A DNA stretch of 64,000 nt from Taenia hydatigena (taxonomy: Eukaryota > Platyhelminthes > Cestoda > Cyclophyllidea > Taeniidae): the NCBI GenBank assembly GCA_036345935.2, contig JADWOT020001186.1, forward strand, positions 35,806-99,805, written 5' to 3'. A program made the translations under genes and the position numbers. Below are positions 36,090 through 50,179 of the stretch, piece after piece. The notes beneath the pieces are model-generated. The model had not been told where the DNA came from and made no database searches. It was given only the letters and a program-made list of their open reading frames with translations. The stretch's first letter is position 1. Every line of letters starts with the position of its first letter.

Positions 36090-38110
36090 ACACTGACAGC
36101 ACTGTCACATTGTCCTCTTAAACATCAGCCAACGCATAATGCCCAACGCCAAAACAATCGTGCTGTGGCGCGACACTCACTCTCCTTCCTTGGTTGATGC
36201 TAAAGGATGTGTGTGAAAACGAAACTAACACTCTTGACACGTATCAAACTTTCATGCATTAAGTAAGTATTTCTCTTTAGGCTGAGGCTCCAGGGTCTCA
36301 GAGCAATAAATTCCAGAAGCTCGAACGTTCGTTTGCTCTGAAAGGCACCAAAATGGGTAATTTGCGAATCTTAACTTAGAAGCTTTAATTACCGCAATCT
36401 TTATGTGCAGTAATACTGATTAGTTTTTATAATGAGGAGTGAGTGCGTCAAAGTCGGGTCTAGATTACGGTACAGGTGACCATTTATGAATCGTGGGTTA
36501 CGAAGCCAATGTTGCTGTATGAATGAAATTGGGTCATGGGATCAGAATGGTTGCCGGATGTCTTTTGTGTTTACCTCTATCGCATCGAATGAAAAGTGAA
36601 ACGTGAGGATGACTTCTGGTCTTCGCTCGTGCTGAACAGAATAAACCATTGAATGCTACGGCGTCACGCCCTACCGTCTCTTTGTGCCCTTCTATCGCAC
36701 TGCATGTTAGTGATTTGGTTTTAGACGACTGGCATTGGGTCGGTGAGTAGAAATTTGATCATCAAAAGGTGGGTTCTTTTTCTTTGTCAACTTCCCTACA
36801 TCGATAACGATTTGCAGAAAAAAAATTAAGATTGACTAAATATTATTGCAAATGGGTTCAGCAATAATAAAAAGGTGGTGCTCTATCTCTCTTATCCCAA
36901 ATAACCTCGACCTGCGTGTTCACGACTCGCCAACGACCGCGCGTTTTATAGTGTACTGTCAACATAAGGCGGTATCCAGGCTACCAAGTGTTGCGATTAG
37001 CAAATTACCGCAGTAAGATGCTTTAATCATGCCAAACTTTATAAGCTTATCTACAGTCAATAGCAGTGGAGAACATTTATCCTACACTATTCGTCCTAAT
37101 TAGGATTGCATTGCACTCCTCTGCCGTCTTCATCGCCTCCAAGGTGCTACCTATTTTCGTTAGTCAGCATGAAAGGCAAAAATGGACGGCTACCGGCTGA
37201 ATGTTAAAGCTGATGTATGGTCCTTCGAGTCCCAGTGAATGAGGTTTTAGCGTAGTGATACGCGCTATACAAGGGTTGGCTCATTTATCAATTTTTGATG
37301 TGTTTAAAAAACAGACAAAATTTTGACTTGCTTCCATGCGATAAATTCTTTCTCTTGTTGCATTCCTTTTAAGGTATTAGGCTCAAGTCGCTTTAGATCG
37401 CACTCATGTTGAGTTATATATATTACCTTGTGAGGGCGGACGCCTCCCTCGCCGCAATGCCACGGCTGTGCCAGTGAGGCAGTAGCTTACTGCACTATGA
37501 AATCTTGCCGGATAGCACAACTGGAACGTTGACCTTCCTCTGAGGAACTCTGACAAGTAATTAAACAGACCATCCTTGACACAAAAGTTCCAGTCCATAT
37601 AATAGGGAAATAAATCACTGGAACGTAATCCTCCATGTTAGCATTCAAATCTTGCACTTCTTCCTGTAAGTTTTGTAAGGACGATGTAAATCGTGAAATG
37701 ACTAGCGAATGCAATGATGCACTGTCTTTAAAATCTGTTCTGCAGGCAAACTAATTTCGCGGTTCACCTCCCCTTCGACCGCCTCTACTCACTGCTTTTC
37801 AACAGGACCACAAAATCAACAGGTTTGAGTTGGCAGAGAGACGTGTTCAAAATATGCCTGACTGTACAATACGCAACAAACGAAGCATATTTTCATTTAT
37901 CTAGCGCAAGTTTTGCCTGTATAAGACTGCATTTACTAGTCAAACTTTGACTTGTTGCCCGAACATTATTTGGCGGAAACAATTTTCTTTTGATTCTGCA
38001 TTGTAGCTTCCCACGAAAATCTATTCTGGTTATTTTTGAATTGCAAATTTGGCGTTAGGATTTGTTTTCCTTGCTTAGTTACATAGATACAGAGGCATGC
38101 CATCGCAGAT
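35530..38110 (+). repeat. Repeat block, direct copy of 56,105-58,715
   Basis: Collinear with 56,105-58,715 at roughly 85-90 percent by eye. The last 560 bases are also an inverted match to 17,683-18,245. At GCATG (38,095-38,099) this copy passes straight to sequence that lies 5.1 kb further on at 63,808 in the partner. Confidence 0.9.
38095..38099. other. Single GCATG junction (empty site of the 5.1 kb segment)
   Basis: Here the flanks AGATACAGAG and CCATCGCAGATC meet around one GCATG. In the filled copies GCATG (or GTATG) occurs on both sides of the 5.1 kb segment: 58,713-58,717 with 63,803-63,807, and 12,575-12,579 with 17,678-17,682 read on the other strand. Confidence 0.7.
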
Positions 38111-39103
38111 CATTTTTCTCTTTCTTCCTCGTCTCTTCTTCCACCCTTACTAAAGGACAAAGTTGGTTGCTTCTAGACATTTATGCTATTGTAAGGTAGG
38201 ACGAGGGTGTCTCGGGATCTGGAGAGCAAATCCGATGGTTTGCGACCAGATTGAAATTGTTCTCCCACCACTTGCCCATAAACACAATTAAAGAAAATAG
38301 GTATTAAAATCATATTTGAGCAACTCAGACTCGTTGTATTTAAAGTGAGGCATTGTATTTTGAGAAAATATTTTCGAAGTTGTAAAGTTTTCAATTTTTA
38401 AGCTACTCTACATACACTACGCCCACCTACACTAACTCGAAGCTTGACACTTCCACCCAAGGGACTGAGCACGCAGATTCAAGCACTCGCTATGATGCGT
38501 AGTTGGTTGAGAAACGTTTATTCTCAGCGTCTGCGTTGCGGGCAGAGTTTATATGCCACAAAAACGGGTCAGTGCCTCACAAATACTAAAAAACACTCGC
38601 AAACAATGGAATTTATTAACAGTTCCGATTACCGTTCAGAATTTAATCATTTCACAAAATCCAAAAAGGGCATAAAATTAGTTCCAAGAGACTCGTCGTT
38701 TGATATAACTCGTATTCAGTATTTCGGGCAAATTTTTAGGCAACCATTTTGGTTCTTCGAGTTCATCGAGGTGGTCCGTGTGTGAGCTGTTATTACTTCT
38801 TTTAGTGAACTCAAGAGATGCACGCGATTTTCGCATTCACCTGCGACGCGATCACACAATGACCGGTTAAACGTATCTAGAATTCGAAAGCGAAACATGG
38901 GACCAGTCTAACCTGAATGAAGTCCGTGCCCTCCTCCACGGATGTAGCGGTTATGTTTCGCAGCAATACCCTGCTATTTGCATTTAGAATTTAACACTGA
39001 ACGACTTCCATACCCTCCTCAATCGGGTCCAGTCTTTTACCTTTCGGATTGTCTACATTGAGTAATATGAGGGATGCCGGTATTATGTTGTATTTTTTCT
39101 AGT
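38110..39103 (-). repeat. Inverted copy of 11,550-12,574
   Basis: Reverse-strand match to the 11,550-12,574 part of the main block: GTAAGGTAGGACGA near 38,190, AAGCTTGACACTTCC near 38,440, GGGTATTGC region near 38,970. The 38,110-38,290 part also matches the last 190 bases of the window directly. Confidence 0.85.
38800..39090 (+). pseudogene. LRR-like coding relic, copy 4 (inverted)
   Basis: Plus-strand frame RIHLRRDHTM, YLEFESETWDQSNLNEV, RALLHGCSGYVSQQYP, NLTLNDFHTLL with three single-base stops. It is the same frame as at 11,560-11,895 read on the other strand. No gaps break it. Confidence 0.35.
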
Positions 39104-39119
39104 ATATATGTTCATTTAT

Positions 39120-40740
39120 TCGTACAATCGTATGCCATCGGAAATAGAGTCGTGGGTAATTGCAGTTGACATGAATTGTAAATTTTAGGAGCCGACTTGG
39201 GAGCAGTAAAAAAATCGCACCGCTATTTCGCCTTGATTTCATTGCCCAGAGTTTTCCCATCAATTATGCAATTTTCTAGACTACTTAATGTGGTCCGCAA
39301 AAACACAAAGCAGAGCGCATCATTAGTGATTCACAAAAGATGAAGTTATTTACTGGAACAAAAATGCATTTGCCAAGTTAAAAAAATCCGAGTACTACAA
39401 TGACGAAAATGAACGAACATGGCCAATTTGATTCAATTAGGAGGTTAGTTAGAAGCCTAATTAAGATTTGTATTCTGGATGGATGTGATCTCAACTACTA
39501 ACAGCATTTGAAGGGCCGATTCCAACCTTAATTCGGAGGTTCTCATGTTTTCCACTATTAGCCGAATCTGCTTGTCTTTTCTTTCCTGTGCGTTATTTTT
39601 GTCATTTTTTGGAAATCCTACTCTCAGTGAGGCAAAAAGTGCACTTGCTAATGTTCCCGAATTTGAGACGATGAATATCCAGACTTCATTCTTATAGCCG
39701 ATAGCAAAATAATATAGTTTTCCTAATCAAACGCCAATAACTTGGATGAATAGCAAAAGTTGCTTGCTGTGATTCGGTGCTTGGACCATCCAACGCCATC
39801 CAATGTAATCAAGAAATGGTGGGGGCAGGATACTTGACTCCAATGTCGACAAATTATGCGCAGCCGTACCGCTGTGACCTGAGCCTACCTCAGCTCTGGA
39901 TCACAAGGTGGAAACGCTATCGCCCATTTATAGTGCACGACTGGCGAGCTTTGATGTGGAAAATTGCCAATAATACTGACTTGCGATGTTGTGGGACGTT
40001 TAAAGAAAGCGCAGCTTTAAAGAGTTTGTTAAACCTTAAAACAACAATGAGACTGCCGTCTACTTTCAAGCTAATGAGCATTCCATTCTTAAAGCCCCAT
40101 ATATCAGCGAAATTTAGCGCACTAAAAAGTCTATAAATGCATTTCGCTCTAAGACATGTAAAGGAGGCATACTAAAAAATTACAACAAAGTACTGGCATC
40201 CCTCACAGTGCTCAATGTAGGCAATCCGAAAGGCGGGTGTGGAGGTCGTCCAGTGTTAAATTCGCAATGCGAATAGCAGGGTATTGCTGCGAAATATAAC
40301 CACTACATCCGTGGAGGAGAGCACGGACTTCATTCAGGTCAGCCTGATCCCATGTTTCGCTTTCTAACTCTAGATGCGTTTGACTGGCCATCGTCTGATC
40401 GCGCTGCAGGTGAATGCGAATTCCGCGCGAATCTCTTGAGTTCACTAAAAGAAGTAATAACAGCTCACATGCACAAACCACCACTCAGTCTATTTGGCAT
40501 CGATGAACTCAAAGGACCAAAACAATTGCTTAAAATTGTCCCGAAATGCTAAACACAGATTAATTCAAGCGAAGAATTGCTTAGAACTAATTTTATGCCC
40601 ATTTTGGATTTTGTGGAATATTTAAATTGTGTACGGAAATCGGAACTTCCAATAAAGTCCATTGCTTGCAAGTGTTATAGTATTTGTAGAGCACTTACAC
40701 GCTTTTGTGTCACAACGCTCCAGCATCAAATCAGTGCTCT
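39120..40740 (+). repeat. Direct copy of 10,505-12,130, head-to-head with the segment on its left
   Basis: Parallel to 10,505-12,130: AATAGAGTCGTGGGT near 39,141, AGTTGACATGAATTGTA near 39,166, GGTTCTCATGTTTTCCACTATTA near 39,537. About a tenth of bases differ. It begins at a short TTTATTCG that ends the inverted segment, so the two copies were joined at or near shared bases. Confidence 0.85.
40212..40484 (-). pseudogene. LRR-like coding relic, copy 3
   Basis: Minus-strand frame with VNSRDSRGIRIHLQRDQ, THLELESETWDQADLNEV and NLTLDDLHTRL. It is open except that its far end diverges after DLHTRL. Compared with copy 1 the changes are mostly conservative (R/Q, H/Q, F/L, N/D). Confidence 0.35.
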
Positions 40741-43700
40741 TTATTAATCCATATTTAAGTATTAAACTATGAATCACTCATTGTTTTAATTTATCTCCTC
40801 ACACTACCCGATTTTTGTCAATCGCGAGCATTGTGAGCCTTTGAGGTTCGTGACAGCGGATGGCAAGCAAAGGAGCGACAAGTGCAACTGCAAGTCCAGT
40901 TAAGAATTCACCCTCGGTTTGCGCGCCAACGTGGCTTTAGCTGCGGTTTAACGCAGTTTTAAACGCGGAGACACTTGCTTTGACCACATCGCGGGATTGA
41001 ACGTGACAAGCATGCGACGTATCACCGCCGAAGTCGCATAACTGCTGTAATTCGTAGCCTGCAATTAAAATGACCTCAAGTATACACTGTTAGACTAGGT
41101 GATGCGAATGTAGGGTACATGCACTGGCCATGGGTCAGACGACTGACTGCTGGAGTGACGTAATCTTGTGTTTCACCAATTGGCTAAGTTTGGTAGGAGG
41201 CTTTCCTGAGAAGGTAATCCGCACGGTAGTAGGACTAGCATTTCACAAAAGGAGAAATTAAAACCATCGTAGTGTGACTTGACAAACACTGTTGATGATG
41301 CACTCATGCGCCTCAACAGGTCTATATCTACTTGCAGTGGTGTTGACTGACACTGCATTGCTGAGTGAAAAAGAAGTCGAATTGCAAGCTGAGAAGAAAG
41401 TGCGAAATCTTAACCGACTTCTTGTTCGGCAGTTGATAATTCCTATAGATGTTAAGTGCGGCTGTTCGTCAATGTGTTAGTCACGTTACATTTTGTCAAT
41501 AGACACAATGCATCCCCAAACCAAACACTTTTAGACCAAATCACTTCACCATTTTTACCATTGCAACGTAATAATTAACAATCTCTAGCATTAATCTGCT
41601 ATATTTGGTCAATGATGATTTACATGATGCTCATGAGCATGGCGGTATCAGTACCAGCCATCAAAAATTGATATATTCTGCTTGTCACATGTGTGTGACG
41701 TGAGAGTTCACTTGACGTAATCATGAATGGATCCAGATTCTATTGAGTGGCAGTCCAGACTTTACTTGTCTTAGGGTGTGGCGTAACTAGCCCTAAGAGA
41801 AGATGCGCAACAGTTTAATTCAACATCACGCACCGCGCCTGGGGTTGGGTTTGGTCGAGTTCTACTGAACGTCACTTCTCCCTTCCACGCTGCAGCTACG
41901 AGGTTTGGGATGATTAAGTTGATTTTCGGCGGATCCGTATTCATGGTTAGCAAAGCACTTTGCGCACATGCAAGTGATACGGCTACAGCATATGTGGCGT
42001 TGCGGGTTCTTCTGCGCATCGCATAACATTGCCTCCATGTGCGTCTTGCTCTTAATCACTACCACCCACTCTCGTCTGTGCTCCTGAACCTCACCGAACA
42101 CCCACTTTCGTGGCACGCACCTGCCATCTTCAAGTCGTGCCTGAAACTAACACACAATTCTAACTCTGCGGAATCAATCGTGCTTGGCAATATCTTCATG
42201 CAGACTTGGAATTTAAATGCGGCATTTTTTTGCTCGGATTCGAGTTATGTTCTCATTTCTGACTTTGGTCGAGCGCATGATATACCAGGTAGGAAGGGAT
42301 CGGATGCAAAATAGAGCCAAGGAGATGTCAGTTAGTGACAAACCTGTGTTATCCTAAGAATGACAGGAATCTAGACCGATATTTAATAAAATTGAGCAAC
42401 TGTTCACAAGCTTCAACTGCCCTGGTTTTATCTTTAACCCCACAGTAATGTTATTCACAAGGACGCTTTTCCACAGCCTTGCTCATGTCACCTACATGAG
42501 CGAAGCAGATAACTGATAAACCAACACTTTGAAACCTAAATCCATTTTTGTTGCAAATTCATCCAGCGAACGAAGCCTCTCTGCAAACAAATCAGTTTGT
42601 TCAAAGTACATGCATTCACGTCATTGTGTTTTGTGTTCTCTGACACAATGCTGCTAAGAATAGTGAGGCAATGTTGTTAAATGGAGCGACGCACCAGTCT
42701 TGTCACTGATGACATGCTCACGTTGCCATTCGAGCTGCTAGACTTTCCTTCGAAGTATTGCCTGCGATTGCATGACTTTCCTGTATCTGTTAGTGCGCAA
42801 CTTTGATAATTCCTAGCCATCAAAGACTGTTAGTTTTGCTGGGAGTTATTCATAGCAGTGAATACCGATTCGACTGATGCACGATCCGCCTTTCATGGAA
42901 CTCATTCCCTTTATTACATGAAGCGAACCACTGACTAACTGTAACACTATCAAGAAGCGTACGTGAGTCAATCGATTAGCAGACCACAGCAATCAATGTG
43001 TCGCAGTTGTCATTTTGCGGATAATATGCAAGTAAAAGACATGCAGTGCATTCTCTGACCATGGGTATAATAATTTATTTTAGCCATTATTGGAAGTCGC
43101 AAAGGGACGTCGTTGGGGAATTAGGACGGGATTTGAATTATAAAATGACAGCTGACGCGGTTGATGAGTCGCCCAAACTGCGAATGTTTAGTTCAGGGTA
43201 GTGCAAAGGCAGCGAAGAAATCGTGTTCAGATTAGACTAGGTTTAACTCGCTAAAAGCTTGCTGTAATGACTGGAACTTACTTGGAAGCAAACAACGCGA
43301 GGACAGGAATGGTCACTTGCTCTTGGGCATAACGCGAACTGGCACAATATGAGAGAGCATTCGCAATGCTGGACCATGAAGCACTCCCAAGGCTCTACGA
43401 CATCCAAGTGCATTAGTCTTCATGCTGACGCCTTCCAAAATATTGGATGCACCCGTGTTTACTTAAGTAGTAAATTACAGCGAGAGGTAATCTGAAGAAA
43501 GAATAACCAATCAAGATGTTTGTCTACATTGAATTGGGCGTGAGAATATCATCATCTCGCATTGTCATTGTCAGTTTACCTTGCTCCTTCACTTATGTCG
43601 CCAACATTGCGGCAGGCATTTGACAGTAGCGTTCTGGGTGGGCATCCTAGCGCGGTAATTCAAATCATTCGCCATGCTGCTACACACTAGCCTCTCACGT

Positions 43701-46700
43701 CACGTCACATCTTTTCTGCAACTAATGAAGCATTGTAAAAACGTCTAGAGCGCCCCACCTTAACTTTTGCTATGGTGCATGTGAAATTAGGTGGCAACCA
43801 CACCGTTAGCTGTTAGTACATCCCAAGGGCAATTAGGGATCGGTGACTGCCAGCGCTCGCAAATCAGTAGCGATTGGCGCCTCTTGCCTCTCACTAAAAT
43901 TAACGTGCACAGTTATATTGAAGTCATGACGTGTGCGCGCGTCTGCGCCTGGCATTAGGCGCGGAAGCACGGGCTTAATTCGAAGTTCAGCAATGGGCCT
44001 AATGAAAATGTTGGGGGTACATTCTCAATCACACGACTGTCCGCTCCGCTCGCCTAATGACTGTATAAAGTGAGTTATAATGACTTCCGTGAAGTAATGC
44101 TGAAACGGCAAATCTCATAACCAATTTGAGTAGGCGTACTCGATGTAAGCGATGGCAACTTGTTTCATGACTATGACTAACCATTCGTCGTATTTTCCAG
44201 TACTAAAACAGTGCAGACGATCCTGTAGGTGTGCAACGGGGCGGTGAAATACTATGTTGTTGGCCTATTTACCAAACCCCTCATCTTCGCTGCCTTTCGT
44301 GCACTCACATGCACACACTCCGTGACAATCACTCACAACAATTTTTAGCGTGTCCATCATTATCTCCCAAATAGTCAGAATCTTCCTTCCTGGCAATCGC
44401 TGAACAATAATAGGTAAATACTCATGATTTAACCTGGCCATGCTAAGCAGAGGCCAAAACATTGGCATTTGCAAAAAAGGTCGACTTTTAGGAAGACCCT
44501 TATTGTCGCGCGGCACCTTATTACCGGAATAGGGAAACATGTACCGCACCTGAAGTCGCTAGTCTAGTTCTCTAAAACTCAACTCAAGTAGCTGTGCATA
44601 CGTGCTTATTCATGCGCATACTTGAGACAAAGTTCCGTACAACAGTTTAGATTTGTTCAGGTTTGTAATACCCCTACGTCTTCATATCAGTTCAAAACGC
44701 TTCTTCTTATGCATTTCCCACACCCTGTTTGAAATCGCCTTAGTGCCGCACCAAAGAGATAACTTGCCCTTTCAGCTGCCACGACATACGCTGCGCTGAA
44801 ACAACATCTTAATGTACAAACGTCTTCACCCACGTGAGTGTGCTTGAGTGGATTAGAATGACCATAGAAGCATGCAGATTCGCATGTAGTGTTAAGCATA
44901 GCTGGATTGTTCAGCTTTTCCTAGGTGCTATGCACAGGCCTCGTTCGGCATCAGCTAATTTAGCTACAATTCCGATTCACTTGTTTCCGATGACTCTGCG
45001 TTCTAAAACAACAAACGCAGGTCAAATACCTACAAATAATGGTTCATATGTAAAAAACTCACAATACTTGAGAGCAATCATGCAAACGTTTGAGCTTGCC
45101 TGCGTCGGATGCACCAATTAGGGAGTGAAGGCGAACAGTTGCAGGTTTCTACGCAACTGTATTGAAAATGTGAAAGCATAAAACACTAAAAGATTTACTG
45201 CAAGCACCATACTTTCAACGATGATTTTGTGGCTTAAACATGGTGTGCAATATAACTTAACATTGAAGGTCCCATAATCACGCTTGCGACTTCAATTCCA
45301 CCCAATGAACCAAGTGATTTAGTGAGGCTAAATTTAAGAGTATTTAGATGCGCACAAGTGCTGCTGGAGATCACCGCCTCCAGTTGTACGGGTGCGCATT
45401 TAACCCTGTTTCAGTCTCCTGCTCATTGAATCTCACTGTGCGCCGTGAAAATTAAAAGATACGGTCGCGTTAGCTAATAGGGATAGGCTAATTTGACCAT
45501 TTATCCGGTTTCTCGCACTTTTACTTTTGCTGTGTGCCTTGCGCAGCCACATTGTCACTGCATTCAAAGACTAAGTATGCTTTCATCTAGCACATACAGC
45601 AATGTCGATGGTTGGAGACGTGGCTTTCATCAGTTGCAACGATCGCGGCTGTTGGATATAATTACGCGGCCCTCTCAGTCTTTCTCGATTCTATTCTTGC
45701 ACCGCGTGTAAGGTGGCTGGCTTAATAAATGAGCTCTCATATGTCAGACTGCATGGAATACGACTTCAGTGATTTGATGTTATTAATGCCATAGAACTTA
45801 CTAATCATGAAGCATGAACGTGCATTCACGTGGATGAAATTATCGGAGTTGCAGAGACACTCTTGGACAGAACATCACAGCAGGACAGTTTTGTCACCGT
45901 TTTCCTTTGATCTTTCACTTCCGAGTGCTAGGAGATGCAAACTAGCGGTCCTGCAGAAAGTGCTCTGTCTTAAGACAGCATTCGGCTACTGCCAATGGCT
46001 AAAGTTGTGTGAGAAACAGACGTGTAAATCTGCTTTTTTCACCTCCTCCTCCTCGTCACGAGCAGTGCCCTTGGTTTGCGAAATCGGCTGAACTGCGATT
46101 CGTGATCAGTGATTATGACTTCACCTCACATTCCGTTTCCAGTTGACTCGCATATTAGATTTAACCTGAACCTAATCGTGCTTGCGCAGATGCCTTTGAT
46201 ATTCTAAGAAGCAAGCAACTTTGTTGCCGTTGCTGCTGCCGTTACCGCTACACTCGTGGTGCTCAGTCCGATTCAACTCAATTACAATAGCAATTAATGC
46301 ACCATTAGCTAAAGTTGTAACTTTCTTTTCTATGTAGTCAATGGGGACAAATCACGCAATCATTCTTCGAATGCGCGCATTTAAGAAAACGCTGTCCTCG
46401 GCAACGATACTGATGTGGCTTAAAGAAGAGTAGGCCACTGATGATTGCGATTGCAAGCTAAATCGGAAATGGATTCGCAGAAGCGCTCTTAGCCGCTTTG
46501 GATTTTTGGAAGTGCACTGCATTGAAGCGGTTCGAAAAACATGGAGAGAACGCTGCCTAACAAATCGGAATTTAGAAGGGAAGACGCACAAACAGTCAAA
46601 TCATCAACACAAAGTGGAGAAAAGATGCGTTGCAATGGGAGCCTTTTGCCAAACACTAGGCACATCCGGCACCTGTGGGATGCACATTTGCAGAAAATTT

Positions 46701-49549
46701 GGCTCATTGCAATGATGCTTGAGTGGATGGATCGGCGTGCTAAGATCAAAAAGGGAAACAATGCATGAACCTGCTAGAATGAGTCGTTGCTGTTTGATTG
46801 CATCATGTTCAAGGCAAACAAAGTCCGTGCATTTGTACTTTGATTGGGTAACAATCCATATCTTTCCTTTAATATGACTTCATCCTGACTGGTGGAATTG
46901 TAGTAAATGCGTAAAACTGTGTCAGGAGCATCTCCGCCCATATGCATGATCCGGTTTAGAAAAAGGTGGCACCAACTATATGCTACAACCCATGCTTCAC
47001 CCAACTGCCTATGCGCAACATTTGGGGGTCCTGGTGTCCATGAGGTGGAAGAAGTGGCTATAATCAAACGACACTAGCAATTAGCGCAATTTGGCTAAAC
47101 GTGTGGTTTTGCCAATGGTCTGACAAAATGAAAATGGCAAAGATGTTAGGATGGCCGTCTCATCTATTTTGCACCTCTATTTATTTGCAATATGGCAAAA
47201 ATACGAATCGCTTCTAATGACATTGAAGGCGTCTTGGGCCTGATGGTGGTGTTTTGACAACGAAAGGGCTCGCACGACTGGATATAGTTATAGCTTGCTT
47301 AGTACGTAGTGTGGCAACATTAAAGTCTGCAAAAATACTGCCAAAAGAGGCGCTTAAGTTTAAATTGGCGGCAACATTCAAAGCCTAACGAACATGCAGA
47401 ATTATTTATTTAAATACTGATTCCTGAATGTAGGCGACGTTGCGAGAAAAATGTATGACAAAGGTGTTCCTTCATTCCAGCGTTTCGCTAACATGTTTTG
47501 TGTCATCGAATATTGGTAGATGGATAACCGCGCATATCTCTACGATACCTTTTTAGTTTTTTGTATTAAGTTCCTTGGAGCAGGCTCTTGCAGAACCCGA
47601 TCACGCAGTAACGCAGACGTTTGCCACTAAACAATTAGCTAAACACTCAAAAAATTGCATCTCACTGAGCCTTTTGAAAATGCGCTAAAGGTCGGTTAAC
47701 AATCACTACAAATCCATCGTCAGCCCGTCACCATAATTATGCTTGCCTTCTACTGCGTCCCCTGGTAGGAGGGTGTACTCGTTCACGCGAGTCCCAAACC
47801 ACTGTGCTAAATCACATCTATCCGACATCAGAAACTAATGGTCTGACTTCCTGGTGGGGCAATTGCCAGGAACGAGGGCTCACGGACACACAACCCGGGT
47901 CAGCAGCACGTTATAGCTTACTTTATAGCAAATGCTGAAACAGTTTCTAGCACCATGCTTGGCCTTAATGTTAATTAAGTGTGCAGTCTTGAGAAAAATA
48001 TCATGAATAGGGTGCGTGAAATGCGTGAACGATACAGTAGAGCCCTAATTTTTAATGTGGATTGGGACTTGAGCACCGAAGGAAAAATTACCACCGTTTG
48101 CGCTCGTAAAACATCTGTTTATTGGTCTTGAGTGATCTGTGTTCCACTTGGCATGAATACAGAATTCAGAGCTGCTAGGATCGTTAAATGCGCATTTATC
48201 TTCCTGTTCAAAGAGAGAGGTAAGTCCTTTCGGCGCATGGTAAAGAATGTCAGACATGTTCAGCCATCATAGCACCCTTTTGCCATCATGGTGGTAGTAA
48301 AATGACCTATTACGACCTGTTGGGGTAGAATTACTTGATAGCATAGAAGTAGCTTTATATTTGGAGTAAACCGAAGGCAAAAGAGCCGGGTTGCAGATAC
48401 ACTGCTTGACACGCATATGTAGAGTTGAGGAAATTGAATTGTGTTAATGGGTTGTGCCTTTAATCAAAGAGTTATAAATGAACGCAGACCACAGCAAAGC
48501 GGTTCAAGAATTTTTGCGTAGGTTGGCAACGATTCGTCCCCCATGTAGTCAGGATTCCGATTCTCTTGAGAAGACATGAAACAAAACGACTCATTATGCG
48601 TAGTGAAGCATTCAAACACCAACAGATGAAGAGGATGAACAGTCCGCCTTTCGGAGTCAAAATCACGTATCTACTGACATTAGCAGTACATATTGCCAAG
48701 AAATGCTAGCACCACGCACTCTTAGTATGGATGGTAGGCGGGTGAATTTCAAGGGAATGTTCCATGTGAAAGATACGCTGCAGCAATAGACTTGGACTGG
48801 CGAAAGGCGAAGAAGATGACAGTAGGGGTAAAAGTGAAGGCGCAGATTTCCTTCACGGTGAGATGTCTGCGAAGGCCTCCATCGGGCGACGTCTACCCTA
48901 TGAGCTTACACTTTCTCCCTTCCGCCTCCTTTGCTCCTCTTTCCCCTTAAATACAAGCGGTTGTACATTATTTTGTTTTTCATCGACACTGGGTAAAGCG
49001 TGTTCCATTGATTAATTTTATCAACTTCTATGGGAATGTTTGTCTTCCAATGTCTCACTAGCATAGCATGTCTGGCACTCCAGTAATTCGCGCTGTCTTC
49101 CTTCCACTCGATTTCTTGGCTCTGGCAAGACTGCAGATGTCATATTGTGTCTCTCTTCTCAGTTGAATTATCTGAGCGCTCCTTAGTAGACACTCAGCAT
49201 GTACATGGCATACCTTCAAACCATTAGGATGAAGCCCAAATTTTAAGCACAAAATGCCATCCTAGCGCTATGGAGCGACCAAATGCTACATCGCGTAAAT
49301 ATCCTAGACGTGCGCACCCAAATTTACTGGAAGTATATCTGAACGAAGCCGCAAACATTCTGAGCCGAAAAGACTACCTTGCTGGTCACAGCAAGCACAT
49401 TTGTAAATAGGCAATGCAAATCAGTGTTAGCAAACGCATTAGCTTTCAAGCAGAAAATGTTTTTAGCAAACGACAAGTAACGTCTTTTCTTTTTCATTGT
49501 AATGGTAAATGATTTCCTTAATTGGCGGTCGTTGTCACTCAAGAAGTGC
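40741..49549. other. Long stretch without recognised features
   Basis: No family repeat, RNA gene or confident coding region was found in 8.8 kb. Open frames worth naming but not accepted are 41,771-42,116 (-), 42,039-42,314 (+), 44,265-44,549 (-, with ARLNHEYLPIIVQRLPGRK), 45,807-46,091 (+) and 46,541-46,768 (+, with RHIRHLWDAHLQKIW). None has a known motif set or a second copy in the window. Confidence 0.35.
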
Positions 49550-49674
49550 TTGACACGGGTCATTTATTAGACAAGAACGATCGATTGTGTCGACTTGGGC
49601 CTTAGACGCTTTTAGCGGGATTAACACAGGCAAACAAAGATGAGATCAAGTAATTAGACCAGCGGCAGTAAGCT

Positions 49675-49805
49675 AAGCCCAACTTGTGGTTTGGCAGCCG
49701 TGGAGTGGTCACTAGGATGTACACCTCGGATTTCAAATGCGAGATCACATAATTCACTACAGGCTGTAGTTTCGGCCTAATAGCACAACCAGAAGGTGAG
49801 ATCAT
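49675..49805 (+). pseudogene. LNLW-type frame, copy 3
   Basis: Plus-strand frame AKPNLWFGSRGVVTR, DFKCEIT, then a stop. The NLW-x-GSR-x-VVT core is retained. Confidence 0.28.
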
Positions 49806-50179
49806 TGAGAATCTAACTTAGCTGTGCCTCAAAGGAATAGGTGTTGAGCTATACAGCAGATCTACAGAAGGCGTGAATGAAACGAACAGAGATGTGTGAG
49901 GGGTATCGCTCCGCCGCCTGTTTTCCGTATCAGCACACCATTGCTTAATAAAATGTCAATTTAAAGCATGCACGCATCGTTTTTAAATGCCTTTAATGCG
50001 CCTTCATAGATGCAACAATTGACAGAAGTAGTGATTAAATAGCCGTATGAGCGAGGTGGTATGCCCTCTACTCTCCCACCGAAGTCAGTGCAATCAAAAT
50101 GCCAAGTCAATGGGGAGTTGGCGGGTGGAGGACCAGAGCAACCCATTGGCGTATGTTTGATATCAAGGAGCCGGCAACG

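Noticed and set aside
42240..42300. VLISDFGRA in the 42,039-42,314 frame, like the DFG motif of protein kinases
   Set aside because: No catalytic-loop HRD motif, lysine or glycine loop could be found at the expected distance, so three residues alone do not support a kinase.
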